Shown here: positions 33,590-46,600 of the stretch, one piece after another
How positions within the stretch are numbered: the first letter of the stretch is position 1
Layout of the letters: each line of letters begins with the position of its first letter
DNA from: Lamellibrachia columna
Taxonomy: Eukaryota > Annelida > Polychaeta > Sabellida > Siboglinidae
Direction of reading: 5' to 3'
Assembly (NCBI GenBank): GCA_963662155.1
Contig: OY759263.1
Coordinates: 44,786,002 to 44,850,001, forward strand
Length of the DNA: 64,000 nt
Notes under the pieces: model-generated
What the model was told of the DNA's origin: nothing
Databases searched by the model: none
What the model saw: the letters and a program-made list of their open reading frames with translations, nothing else
Program-made: the position numbers and the translations under genes

Positions 33590-35010
33590 ACACTACGTTT
33601 ATACAACGTTGTATGAAGGTAATGGTTTGGTAACGTCAGGAATTACGTTTTATTAACGTTGTGTCAACGTAGTCTATCTACGTTGTGACAATACGTAACA
33701 ACAACGTAACGGTATTACGTTCTACTTACGTCGTATCCACGTACTACAGCTACGTTGTGCCAGTACGTAGCAAAGACGTAACGATATTACGTCGTGTCAA
33801 CGTACTCCAACTACGTTGTGCCAGCACGTTGCAACGACGTAGCGATATTACGTCGTGTCCACGTACTCCAACTACGTTGTGCCAGTACGTAGCAACGACG
33901 TAGCGACATTACCTCGTGTCCACGTACTCCAACTACGTTGTGCCAGTACGTAGCAACGATCGACGTAGCGACATTACGTCGTGTCCACGTACTCCAACTA
34001 CGTTGTGCCAGTACGTAGCAACGACGTAGCGACATTACGTCGTGTCCACGTACTCCAACTACTTGTGCCAGTACGTAGCAACGACGTAGCGATAATACGT
34101 CGTGTACACGTACTCCAACTACGTTGTGCCAGTACGTAGCAACGACGTAGCGGTATTACGTCGTGTCCACGTACTCCAACTACGCTGTGCCAGTACGTAG
34201 CAACGACGTAGGGACATTACGTCATGCACACGTACTCCAACTACGTTGTGCCAGTACGTAGCAACGACGTGGCGACATTACGTCGTGTCCACGTACTCCA
34301 ACTACGTTGTGCCCGTACGTAGCAACGACGTAGCGACATTACGTCGTGTCTACGTACTCCAACTACGTTGTGCCAGTACGTAGCAACAACGTGGCGACAA
34401 TACGTCGTGTCCACGTACTCCAACTACGTTGTGCCAGTACGTAGCAACGACGTGGCGATATTACGTCGTGTCCACGTATTCCAACTACGTTGTGCCAGTA
34501 TGTAGCAACGACGTAGCGATATTACGTCGTGTCCACGTACTCCAACTACGTTGTGCCAGTACGTAGCAACGACGTAGCGACATTACGTCGTGTCTACGTA
34601 CTCCAACTACGTTGTGCCAGTACGTAGCAACGACGTGGCGACAATACGTCGTGTCCACGTACTCCAACTACGTTGTGCCAGTACGTAGCAACGACGTGGC
34701 GATATTACGTCGTGTCCACGTATTCCAACTACGTTGTGCCAGTATGTAGCAACGACGTAGCGATATTACGTCGTGTCCACGTACTCCAACTACGTTGTGC
34801 CAGTACGTAGCAACGACGTGGCGATATTACGTCGTGTCCACGTACTCCAACTACGTTGTGCCAGTACGTAGCAGCGACGTAGCGATATTACGTCGTGTCC
34901 ACGTACTCCAACTACGTTGTGCCAGTACGTAGCAACGACGTAGCGATATTACGTCGTGTCCACGTACTCCAACTACGTTGTGCCAGTACGTAGCAACGAC
35001 GTATAGCGAT
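33590..35010. repeat. 61-bp ACGT-rich satellite (about 21 units) in a CCCAGC-edged element
   Basis: Unit TACGTAGCAACGACGTAGCG + ATATTACGTCGTGTCCACGT + ACTCCAACTACGTTGTGCCAG. Each unit contains the inverted pair CGACGTA/TACGTCG around a 7-bp loop and CTACG/CGTAG arms. The left lead-in (33582-33700) begins CACCCAGCAAACACACTACG and holds several ACGTTGT words. The open frames here are by-products of the repeat. Confidence 0.9.
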
Positions 35011-35455
35011 ATTACGTTCAGAACACGTAAATGCACGTATTTCAACTGGTTTAAATCACTTGTTTCCGTACTTGAATTCACGAGATTCTGTGGACAAATT
35101 TGTGTCCAGACATGTGTCGTATAACTGGTTCAGAACACGTAAATTCATGTATTTCAACTGGTTTAAATCACCTGTTTCCGTACTTGAATTCACGAGATTC
35201 TGTGAACAAATTTGTGTCCAGACATGTGTCGTATAACTGGTTCAGAACACGTAAATTCACGTATTTCAACTGGTTTAAATCACCTGTTTCCGTACTTGAA
35301 TTCACGAGATTCTGTGGACAAATTTGTGTCCAGACATGTGTCATATAACTGGTTCAGAGCACGTAAATTCACGTATTTCAACTGGTTCAAATCACCGGTT
35401 TCCGTATGTGAATTCACAAGATTCTGTGGACAAATTTGTGTCCCGTAACTGGTTG
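35010..35455. repeat. 112-bp tandem repeat (about 4 copies)
   Basis: Copies start near 35013, 35121, 35233 and 35345. The unit includes ATAACTGGTTCAGAACACGT and TTCACGAGATTCTGTGGACA. It follows the 61-bp satellite directly and ends near CACTGGGTG, an inverted partner of the CACCCAG at 33587. Confidence 0.9.
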
Positions 35456-35459
35456 ATTT

Positions 35460-36480
35460 GACACTGGGTGAATCCCTGCCTTGTGGGTTAACCATCTCGT
35501 GAGCGCAATGACAAATCTTAAAGTTAAATACCTAAACCGTAAGACGCAGTGTATGTCATGTTAGTGGATGTAACTGTCTCTGCCATACACGATGGCGGCC
35601 AGTGGTCGATTATTTGCTGCCCCGTACACAGCTGGCTTACCGCTCAAGTCTACAGGAAAATCATTAATCATGTGTCTATGTAGAGTAGTAGAGGTATTAG
35701 GTTACATTTTAAACAAGCCAGAATCAGCTATTTCCCACTCTCCTTGAAGTGGTATAATGATTAATAACCCTATGTGGCGACTGGGACATGGTGTTGGATT
35801 ATTCCGCAGGGACCAGTGCATTAAGGACAATTGGCTATACAGTGACGGAATGTTAAGGTAAAACAGTCAGTATTCACGTGAAATAGTCAACATGGTTGAG
35901 CCTATTATATGTTGTAATTATGTTTATACGCATGAGTACTGTTATTAACTATTTACGAACATGTTTGTACTTGCACAGGTTACGGCAAGTCCTGCATGGC
36001 TCACTCCTGATTGTGGCCAGTCGTCTTCTTTTCTTTCTTCTTGTCTTTCTTTTTGAAGTATTAAATGTAGCCGACCCTAGAAGTTTTCACGACAAGGCAA
36101 GGAAAATACATCATTTATTTGCGACCCTGTATAAATCCAAGCATAAGGAGAAACAGAAATATTTGCCGTCCGACGCAATCTATATACCTGTCAAAATACT
36201 GGAAATATGTTTTTATTATATCGGTCTGAAGACATTGTGGGTGAAATAGTTTTTTTGCGCTCGAGTAATTAATATAAGCCGTATGCGGTACTCGAATCTT
36301 ATCGGCTGTGGGTCATTCGACGATAGAAGGACAAATTGGTGTCCCGGCACTTTCGTGTGGAATTTTTCGGTCAAGAAAACTGTTAAAATGATACTTCTTG
36401 TGTGCTCTTCCTCCTTGTTCCCTGCTGTACAGGGGTGAGATTCAGGTAAAGAAGTGTCGAGCCACTCTTTCTGTTCTTTC
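35460..36480. other. Intergenic, no gene assigned
   Basis: An open frame at 35896-36249 on the plus strand (hydrophobic, then KARKIHHLFATLYKSKHKEK) has no recognisable domain or splice context. I do not call it. Confidence 0.4.
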
Positions 36481-37460
36481 TTTCCATAGTTTTATATCGG
36501 CCGCCCCATCTCTACATCTTTAATCTTCCCCGATCTGTCTCAGTGAGGAGTCACGCAGTCTTCCCATCTCACCTGTGGCCTTCCCCTTTTCCTGCGTCCT
36601 TGATGTTTTTCCACCTCTGCTCTCTTTGCTAGTTTGCCTGCATCCATTCTTACCAAGTGGCCAGCCCATCTCATCCTGCTTTTCACCAATCTTCCTGTTA
36701 GGCTGCATATTTTTTGCATCCCAACCTCTTTCCTCAGGTCGTTCATCCTTCTTCTGTCCACCCTCTTTAATTGTTCTTGTTATTCAACGAACCCAGTTAT
36801 TCTCACACTCTTGCAGCTTCTGTTGTTGTTGTTCTGTCAACGACACTGTCTCCAGACCATACAGGCATGCTGGTGCAACACACGTTCTCAGGACTTTCAA
36901 TTTCAACTTTTTGAATTTTTTCTGTCCAACATGACTCCCTCTACCTTTCTCCAAGCATTCGCTCCCGCTTGTGTCCGACGTCGTACTTCTGCCGCTGAAT
37001 GTCCATCCTCCGTAACCATTCCTCCAAGGTACACAAAGCCGTCCATTTGCTTGATCTCCTTACCATCCAACCTGATGTTCAACTTCCCTCTCTGGTGTCC
37101 AACCCACATCACTTTTGTCTTCTCTAGGCTGATTCGCAGTCCGTGCTTCTCGAACACCCCCTTCCATTCCTCCAACACTTCCTGTAGGTCTTGTTTGCTT
37201 TCTGCTATTATGGCCAAATCATCTGCATACATCGTCTTCCTGAGAATATCCTTCATGCTGATCTTCCTGCTGATTATTTCCATCACCATGATAAACAGTA
37301 AAGGGCTAAGGGCACTTCCTTGCCTCAAACCGATGTTATATGTGCGCTTTATAAAGGAACCCTTCGTCATGTCCGACACCATCCTTAGATTGGACTTTTT
37401 TATTTTCGCTATTTCTCGAAATACTTCCCAGTATTCTTATTCCAAAATCGGCTGACCCCA
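36480..37460 (-). mobile_element. RTE-like LINE 3' remnant
   Basis: Minus-strand frame 36903-37382 reads LRQGSALSPLLFIMVMEIIS, MYADDLAIIAESKQDLQEVL, YLGGMVTEDGHSAAEVRRR. Frame 36540-36761 gives RMRWAGHLVRMDAGKLAKRA and RRKRGRPQVRWEDCV. This is the palm-to-C-terminal end of an RTE-type element with an intact YADD box and one or two frame breaks. Confidence 0.85.
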
Positions 37461-37899
37461 TTGCCTATAGTCCTCTATTTACAAGGTCGACATTCGGTGT
37501 AATGAGTACACATTAAATAACGTATATCGTGTACGGTGACCCCCTGAACTATATGTTAGGTATCAAACACTTTGAATAAGTTTTCTGACATAAAAACCCA
37601 TTTTCCCCGATTCCTTGTCATCTACGTCACAACTACTTCAATGTGATGCCTCTATTGAATATCTGAAAAGAACTATCATCTCCACGTAGTTTCATAGTTA
37701 TGCGGCCGCCATATGTGAATATCCAAAACGACAGCGACATGTTTTACTGACTGCGATTCACATCCGATATTCGACGTTTCGATCTGGACAGGAGACAGGT
37801 GAGCAGGTTTATTACAAGTTATATACAAACGACCCGCACCTCGTGAAATACAGGTCGGACAAACAAAATTAGTGGTAAATTGATCACACAAAATTAAGG

Positions 37900-40210
37900 A
37901 GCATAGGCCGACCATTATCTTAATATAGGGACAACATTGCTCATGAATTGAATGGTGTGTCATCTACGTCACAGTTTTATCGTGACGGATATGACCTAGC
38001 TCAAGCGTGATGTAGAACATCAGCATATATATGTGCCGAAACCTCAGAATTATATTCTTTTATACATTTTACAACCGCCTTCTAAATTTAATTCGCATAC
38101 AATTAAAGCTTGCTCACTGGAAAGGTTATATGATCTTCTTCATGTTAATATAACAATTATCAAAACGCGTTCGTGTATTTGCCATCACGTACATCTAGAA
38201 CCGCACCAGTTTCCAAAGTTCCACACAAGATTTAACAAGATTGCCACCCCAAACAACATGTTCCAGATGGCAAGTGGACAAGGAAGCCATTAGCTTATCG
38301 AGAGTCTAATAATTTTCTCATCTGTGTGTAGCTCACCCTTATCAGATATTTAACAAGATTTAACAAGATTGCCATCTCGAACAACAAGTTCTTATCAACA
38401 TCCTCACAACCGTTCACTATTTTAAACACTTCTATTTGGTCTCCTCTTAGTCTCCTGGTCGCTAGTGTTGTCAAACCACATTGTAATAAACGACTTTCGT
38501 AACACACGTGCATATACACGTCAATTCACGTGAATGCACGTACAGCTAGAACCATATACCCGTTACTCCAGTTCCACACGTGCCTAAACACGTGAATACA
38601 CGTGCATATGCGTACAACTAGAACCGTACCAGTTTCCCCAGTTTTACACTTGCATAAACACATGAGTTCATGTGAATACACGTACAGCTAGAACCGTACC
38701 AGTTTTACTTGTTCCACGCGTGCATCAACACGTGAATTCACGTGAATACATGTACAGCTAGAATCGTACCAGTTTCACTTAATTGTTCCACATGTGCCTA
38801 AACACATGGATACACGTGAATAAACTTACATCGATCTATAACCGTACCAGTTTCCTTTATTCCACACGTGCTCTCAGCGTAATTAAAGGTATTTATTAAA
38901 TAAGAGTAAAGCCTCAAAACTTTTTTCAAGCAAAACGGGGGGATCCGCGCCTGCAGTTTGAGATGAGTACACGCATGAGTAGTTCAAGAGTAATTGATAT
39001 TATGTCCTTGAGAAGCTCCCGTTTTCGTTTTTGTCAATAAATTAAGCGGTTTCTTGTAGCGGTCGACATAATGAAGATCGTAACTAAGTTAGCTATACAT
39101 CATGTTATGAATGAGAGGAACCGATCATTTCAAACGGACCTTAACTTTTGAAGTACTTGGAATTCCACTTGTCACAGAAAAATTCTAAATTCGATCTTGA
39201 AACAATTCACTTAGGACATTTTTGATTGTGTAGATTAAAAAAGAACTGGAAACAGGACTTGGACATAATAAATGGGTTGTCATCTCAATATTTGCCCCGA
39301 GCCCATCTTGGCCTCAAGAGGTCGGAAATTTATTAACTTAATAGGGACAATCTTGCTCATGAATTGAACGGTGTATAATCTACGTCACGGTTATCTATAC
39401 GTCACCATTTTTATAATTAAAATATTTGACGAAGCGCCTCTAAAGTGAAAGATTCGGGAACCTGGTTATACAATTTTTACAACCCTCTTCTAAATTTAAT
39501 TCGCATACAATTAAAGCTTATTCACTGGAAAGGTTATAATTACGATGTTCGTCATACTAATATAAAACTTGTCAAAATGCGTTCGTTTATTTGTCGTCAC
39601 GTACATCTAGAACCGTACAAGTTTCCCTTGTTCCACACGTGCAGCAACACGTGAATTTATGTGAATACACGTAAAGCTACCATTACTGTACCAGTTTCAC
39701 TTAAATTAATTGCTCCACACGTGAGTAAACGTACATCGTGAATACACGTGAATAGACGTACATCTAGAACCGTGCCAGTTTCCCTTGTTCCACACGTGCT
39801 CTCAGCTTAATTAAAGTTAATTATCAAATAAGAGTAGAGCCCCAAAACTTGTTTTTTCAATCAAAACGGGGGGCGCACGTATCCCGTTTTTGTCTTTGTC
39901 AGTAAATTTAGCGGTTTCTTGTAATGGTCGACATAATGACGATCGTAAGTTAGCCTACCACGTTTTGTGAACGAGAAAAACCGATCATTTCAAATGGACT
40001 TTAACTTTTGAATTGGAATTAACTTCCACTCGTCACAGAAACACTGAAAATCCGAAACATTGAAACTACTACATTTGGGTGTATCATGTATGAAATTTTG
40101 ATTGCGTAGATTGAAAAAGAATTGGAAACAGGCATTGGACATAATAAATGGGTTGTCATCTCAATATCTGCCCCGGGCCCACCTTGGCGTCAAGAGGTCG
40201 GAAGTTTACT
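37900..40210. repeat. Diverged tandem duplication with CACGTG-rich minisatellites
   Basis: Two arrays of the same blocks: TTTAATTCGCATACAATTAA at 38088 and 39496; AGTTTCCCTTGTTCCACACG-type repeats with CACGTGAAT.CACGTACA words at 38500-38870 and 39600-39800; AAAACGGGGGG at 38935 and 39863; GGACATAATAAATGGGTTGT at 39261 and 40136. The first copy also carries a LINE fragment (38230-38520), which partly explains the unequal spacing. Confidence 0.8.
38230..38520 (-). mobile_element. 3' fragment of the CR1-like LINE
   Basis: Minus-strand CGLTTLATRRLRGDQIEVFK, preceded on the plus strand by ATGGCAAGTGGACAAGGAAG, matches the 3' end of the LINE at 49815-51690. An internal deletion has removed most of the C-terminal codons. 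Confidence 0.85.
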
Positions 40211-40513
40211 TTTACAGGCTAACCGGGCCTGGAAAGCCGACCCGATATCCTGCCTGAGATGTTTGCGGAGGTGGACAGTGATAAATAGGGGGCCAGTAGC
40301 TCAGTCAGTTCGCGCGGCAAATTTAAATTCGTTGTAGACGGCACTGGTTTGGATTGCTTTGGTGTATTGAGACCGAGTAGTTTTCCAGGTTTCACTGTCA
40401 TAGATAAGAATGGTTTAACGTTGGTGTTGAAAATGCGATACCAGACTTTTACATCCAGTTAATGTTTTAATGCTCAAGCACACGTGAAAATACATGCTGT
40501 TTTTTTTTTGCAG

Positions 40514-40669
40514 GTACTTTGTTGATTGCTCTGGGTGGGCACAATGTGGGTGACACCATCCGGAGAATGTTTGCTAAGATGAGGACGCACCAGTTGTGGT
40601 CCCAGTTCAACATGAAAGGAAGGAAGCGTAAGCATTCGTTTGAAGATCTGCCACTCCACAAAGTTATGT
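40514..40669 (+). CDS. DUF4806 exon, ends next to gypsy LTR
   Basis: Acceptor is a T-run then TTTGCAG; the first full codon begins two bases in. Encodes TLLIALGGHNVGDTIRRMFA to FEDLPLHKV(M). Candidate donors are GTGTAT at 40668 and GTATGT at 40670; the second would use the first bases of the LTR. The end coordinate is therefore uncertain by a few bases. Confidence 0.75.
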
Positions 40670-43600
40670 GTATGTAGGCTGTGGGTGGTAAGCTTATGCC
40701 TAAATTAAGAATAGACCACTGTAAGGCAAATTTGAAGATAAAATTGCGTTTATTACAGTTTAACTACTAAAATTATACAAAACCAAGTTTCTCAGTCCTT
40801 GCACAATTTGCACTACTGATCTAACTTCGGTACCTCATCAAAGTATAAAATGTCAACCAAAAGTTCAAAATACAACCAAAACATGAGCGTTAAGAACAAC
40901 AATAAAAGGTGAAAGAACAGATGACATTGAACACAATAACAAAGACGACCCAAAAGACGACTTAAAAGATGTCTTAAAAGACGACTGGCCACAATCAGGA
41001 GTGGGCCAGGACTTGCGTTCGCCTGTACAAATACAAACCAAACCAGTAAGCTATTTGCATATCATAGTGTCCAGTGTAAGATGACACATCAACATCTGTT
41101 AAGTACCATAGTTCCAACACATTGGTGTTGTTCACAATATTGTATGTAAAATACCTGTTATCTTATTCAGTACTAATATATAATCATACTTGTCGGTATT
41201 AATGTAATACTAGTACTCTACATGTAAAACACCCTTAATATAATAAATTCAACAGTCAACAATGTTGTCAATTTCACATGTGCAAGACCTGACTAGACTA
41301 GCTGTCATTCCACTGTTGTTTACAAGCAAGTCTTGGACACTGCTCAACTTACATGTCTCTAGGGAATACTCAAGATCAGCCCTCTCCCAGCCACCTCCTA
41401 GAGCAATTAATCAATGTAACTTCAAAGGGAGAGAGGGCACCAGACTGATCCTGGCTTAACTGTAGGGACAATTACATAATACCTATATACATGCACAATT
41501 TATGCTTACACCATGTCTATCACATCTTATAACATATTAACTATAACAGTGGCACCACTAAACATGATCAAAACTTAACTTTCTAAAGGGATCTGTACAT
41601 TTACAAGCTACTGACTGGAAGTGGTCAAAATCTCATTAAGCCCTGTTGGGCATTCTTCCCTACGGTCCAATGACCACTTATTCCTGATCTTCCACACATT
41701 AGTAATCAAAGTCACCACTAAGTAATTATAACTGATAAAGTAAATGCCTTGACATAAACAGATGGACAATTCTCTATCACACAGTATGATACAATTATAA
41801 ATTGAAAACATTGCTTAATAAGGTAGAAAACATCATTTAGGGACTTACCAAAACATAGTTGTCATTAACTGTAGAATCACCCCTGGCCCACTGGGGCAGG
41901 GCCCCTTCCACTGACCACACGTGACCCCTGTCTCTAGGGTAAAATTTATGTTTAAACAACTGAATTATTAGTAATAAGACCAACTACCTACACAGTAAAT
42001 TAACTAACTATATTCTCTAAATTACATTACATTACCCTGGGTGCTGCCATCATGTGGTGGGTAACTAAACTAAACGAACAGACAAGTGACTATGTCACAT
42101 CCACCCCACTTTTGCTAACATTGCCTAAATGTTAACTAAACACAAGTAATGTTAATTCTAGTGTCCATTCAAAGCCGAACGTGGCTCTCTAAAACGGTTC
42201 GAATGCCATCATGCCGTTGTTCGTGACGATCGCCGCACTGTTGTAATGTCCTCATGTGATCTTTCTGCCTCAGAGGTGTCTGTCGTTACGTCACAGCCAT
42301 CGTTGATCGGACTGTCGCCGCTGTCATCACTGCTGCTCACGCGTTCCAGTGGTTGTGGAAATGAACTTCGTATTATGCATCTCCACTGCAGTCGCTCGTC
42401 GTCGGATAATTCTTCATGACGGTCAGGGTCTATTGTCTTCTCATCAGGAAGACAGGGCAGCTTCCGCCTCGTTGTTGTTTCTGGTTGGGGACACAATCGA
42501 AGATCCACCCGATTCACAGTTCGCAATTCTCCAAACCCGTCAGCTGGTTCGATCACGTACACGTCGTTCTTTCCCTTTCTCGCAACAACTTTGTATACTT
42601 TTCCTTCCCAAACATCTTGGATTTTGTTACGACCTCGAATGTCACGTTTTCTACGGTACACTCGTTGTCCAAACGACAAGGGAAGATCACGTGCCTTGCG
42701 GTCGTAGTGTTTCTTACGACTATCAGCTTCGTGTACCAGCTGTCTTCGTGCAAGTTGATAGGCTTCTTGCAATCGTTGTTGGTGACGGGAAACCCAGTCA
42801 CTTCGTTCTACTACCTCTTCTCCTGTACCCAGCAGTAGGTCGATTGGTTGTCTGGAATCTCTGCCAAACATCAGGTAGAATGGTGCGTATCCCGTGCTGG
42901 AATGTGGAGTCAGATTGTAGGCGTTGACCACTTCGTGTACATGCTCAGCCCACCTTCTCTTCTTCTTCTCCGATAATGTTCTCAGTAGATCATGCAGTGT
43001 CCAGTTAAACCGCTCGCATTGGCCATTTCCAGCTGGGTGGTAGGGAGTAGTATGAGAACGCTGAATTCCATATAGTTTGCAAAGTTCACTTATTAGCACT
43101 GAATCGAAGTTGCGCCCATTGTCGCTGTGTATCCTCTGCGGAATACCGTAAGGTTCAAACCATTGTGTAACCAGTGCCTTGGCTACTGTCTCTGCTTTCT
43201 GGTTTCGGGTTACTACTGCAACTGTGAACTTTGTAAAGACATCGGTGATTATGAGTACATTTTCCCGACCATCTGACGAGGGCTCCAATACTGTGTAATC
43301 GATGGCGACCACCTCTAGGGGTCGTATAGCAATGAGCCTTCCCAGTGGTGTTCTCATCTTCTTTGCGGGAAATTTACCAAGCGTACAACGCTCACACAGA
43401 TTAATCCATGTTTGTACATCTTTGTGTAACGTCGGCCAGTAGCAGCGTGCTCTCACCAGTTTCTCTGTTCTCTCCACTCCTTGGTGACCTTGTTTGTTGT
43501 GCAAACTTTCTAGTACGCTATCTTGCAAACATCTTGGCAGCAACAATTGATCAATTTCGCCAACTTTAGAGTCTAGCACGCGCCGGTAGAGAACTCCATT

Positions 43601-46600
43601 TGTTTCCACAATGTGATCCCATTGGCGTACCAACTGGATCACATTTGCTGTCTCAGATGATTTCTCGTCCATCGTCGGGCGTCTTCCTATCTTCCGGTAA
43701 TAGATGAGTCTACCAATGGTGGAATCAGCAGCCTGTAATTCTCCCATTGCCTCTTTCGGCAGTCCTGGCAATGTTGTTGTCGCCTGTTCTGCGAGATCTG
43801 TATTTACCTTGCATTCACAACACTTAGCAATCTCACGATTGGCGGATTCCTCCATCACCGCTACCCTCAGATTCACTGGCAAGTGAGACGTCTGTGTGAC
43901 CATTGCAAGGCTAGCTTCGACAGTGGGGATGTTGATGCATGTCTTGTTGCATTCACTAAGGCGTGACAATCCGTCAGCATTAGCATTACAGCGACCAGGG
44001 CGGTACCGTATGTCGAAGTTGAATGGTGCCAAAGACGCAGCCCATCTTTGCTCAACAGCTGTCAGCTTTACTTTCTTGTTCAGGTACGTCAGTGGATTGT
44101 TGTCCGTGTAAACAGTGAATGTTCCACCAAGCAGGTAATCGCGGAACTTTTCGGTCACAGCCCATTTTAAAGCTAGTGTCTCCAATCTCATTGCAGAATA
44201 GTTGACATCATTCTTCTCAGCACCCCGTAAACTACGACTAGCATATGTTATCACACGCAGTTTTCCATCTTGCATCTGGCTTAGGACAGCTCCCAGCCCC
44301 TTGTCACATGCATCTGTCTCAACAATGAATGGCAGATTATAGTCGGCGAATCCTAGTACTGGTGTTGTCGTCAGTGCTGTCTTTAAAGCATTGAATGCTG
44401 TCTCACATTCGTCAGTCCAACATTTCTCTAAGTCGTACATTTTGCTGGTTCTTCGCTTCCCTTTTCCCGCCTTGCAAGCATCGGTTACCACTCGGTGTAG
44501 TGGACTCGCGATTTGCGTGAAATTAGGTACGTATCTTCGGTAGTAGGAAGCAAAGCCAAGGAATGATCGTAAGTCCTTGAGAGTTTTCGGGACAGGCCAC
44601 TTCTCGACGACTGCTATCTTGGATCCGTTGCTACTCCGTCAGCACCGATCAGGTGACCTAAGTACAGCACTTCCTTCTTAAAGAAGTTGCATTTCTTCAG
44701 CTCCAGTTTCAATCCGAACTGTCGTAACTTGGTGAATACTGCATCCAGCCTCTTCAAGTGTTCTTCGATACTCTTTGAGAAGATGACAATGTCATCTAAG
44801 TAGACCAGTAATATTTCAAACATCTCAGCACTGAAGGTCATTTGCATGAGGCGCTGGAACGTTGCAGCGGCATTGCATAAGCCGTATGGCATTCGGGTGA
44901 ATTCATATAGACCGAATGGTGTTGTAAATGCCGTTTTGTGCTGGTCATCTGGTTCCATCTGCACCTGGTTATACGCTGATTGTAGATCCAGTGTTGTAAA
45001 GTACTGTGCACCTGTCATTGCGTCTAATGACTCCACTATTCTTGGAAGTGGATGAGCATCTTTGATTGTCTTGTTGTTAAGTGCTCTGTAGTCAATGCAC
45101 ATTCTTAGATCTCCGTTCTTCTTTCGTACTAGTACAATTGCACTAGCATGGTTGCTCTTACTAGGTACAATCGTTCCGTTTCTCATCAGCTTCTCCATGT
45201 GTTCCTTCACCTCCTGTAGTTGTGTTGGGGGGATTCTCCGGTACGGCTGAACAACAGGAATGTCGTCTGTGGTTCGTATATTGTGTTTCACTGCTGTGGT
45301 GCAACCAAGGTCGTCAGAAGAACTTGCAAACACATCTCGATGCTTCACACAGAGTTTCTTTATTTGTATCATCTCTTCAGGTGTTCCTTGAAATCCTGAC
45401 AGGTGTAGGCTTGCTAAGATGTCCTGAACATCTACTTCTGCAGTCGGTGTGACTTTGTCTTCCATTGGAGTGCTGATGGTAATTGCATTTGCTGAGACCT
45501 CCACTTTCATCTCTTGGTAAGGCGTAGCAGGTCGTAACAGCCCAATCCGTGTCCGTGGTTGCAGTTCGACATCAACGCTCGACCCATTGACAACCTTCAC
45601 GTAGAAATACGATCCTTCGACCAACGTATTAACTACTACCAGATTTCCTGGTATAGGTGTCGACAAAGGTTCGACCAGCATGGAGTCCATACTTCCGCGT
45701 CCTCTTGCTTTAACGTTCACGTACGAATTGGCTGGTACTCTAATTGGAAAATGACCTGCTACCCTGGCAAAGCTGACTGCTTCTCTTGTTGGCCTGTAGG
45801 TCTCATTTTTCATGCCGTTTAGCATGTTCTTCAAAACTGGCACCTGCATCAGAACGTTTGTTCCCAGAAGACCATTTACTTCCTGGCTTGCAAGGTATGT
45901 TGAGTCCTTTACTATCAGTACCCCTCTCTTCGGAACATGTATGCCGCAAACTTCCATATCTATCTCGATATATCCTGTGTAAGGTATTTCAATTCCATTT
46001 GCTGCTCTGACGACCAACCAACTCTTGGGATCCATCACATCGGCAGCCAATGTTTTCAAATGTTCTTTGAAGAAACTTTCAGTGACAGTTGTCACTTGAC
46101 TGCCGGTGTCCATCAAACATACCACTGGAATGCCTCCCATCTTCACTTCTAGTGTTGGTGCATGACCAACCAGACATTCTAAGCTGTCATTGTCAGATCT
46201 TACAGAGCCAGTCACTCCCTTCTCCACCACTCGGCCCGTAGTAGTGGAGCAACCTAGTTTGACGTCTGCTGACCACATCTCACCTTCACCTGTGCGTCCT
46301 TGAATGCGGAACATTCTCTTTGATGGTGACCCAGCTTTCCACAGAAGTAACAAGTCCCTATCCCCTTGCCGTCTCCAGCAGAGCGACAGTCTCTGGCCAT
46401 ATGTCCAGGTTTCCGACATTTGAAGCATATTCTTGCGCTGCGCATCCTGCTCAATGGACCTCTCTGTGTTCCGCTAGCTAGCTGACGTAGCTCCTCTTGG
46501 TTCTTAGCCAACTCTTGCTGTTGGTGTGCAATTCCTTCGATGAGGGTTTGCTGTTTGGCCATCATCTCTGTGAGCATCTTCACCACGTGATCGCTGTGAG

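Noticed and set aside
33685..35081. Frames within the 61-bp satellite (both strands)
   Set aside because: Repeat-generated, no domain, unit length not a multiple of three, frames short.
35896..36249. 117-codon plus-strand frame with hydrophobic N-terminal half
   Set aside because: No recognisable domain, codon use resembles the AT-rich background, and no adjoining exon.
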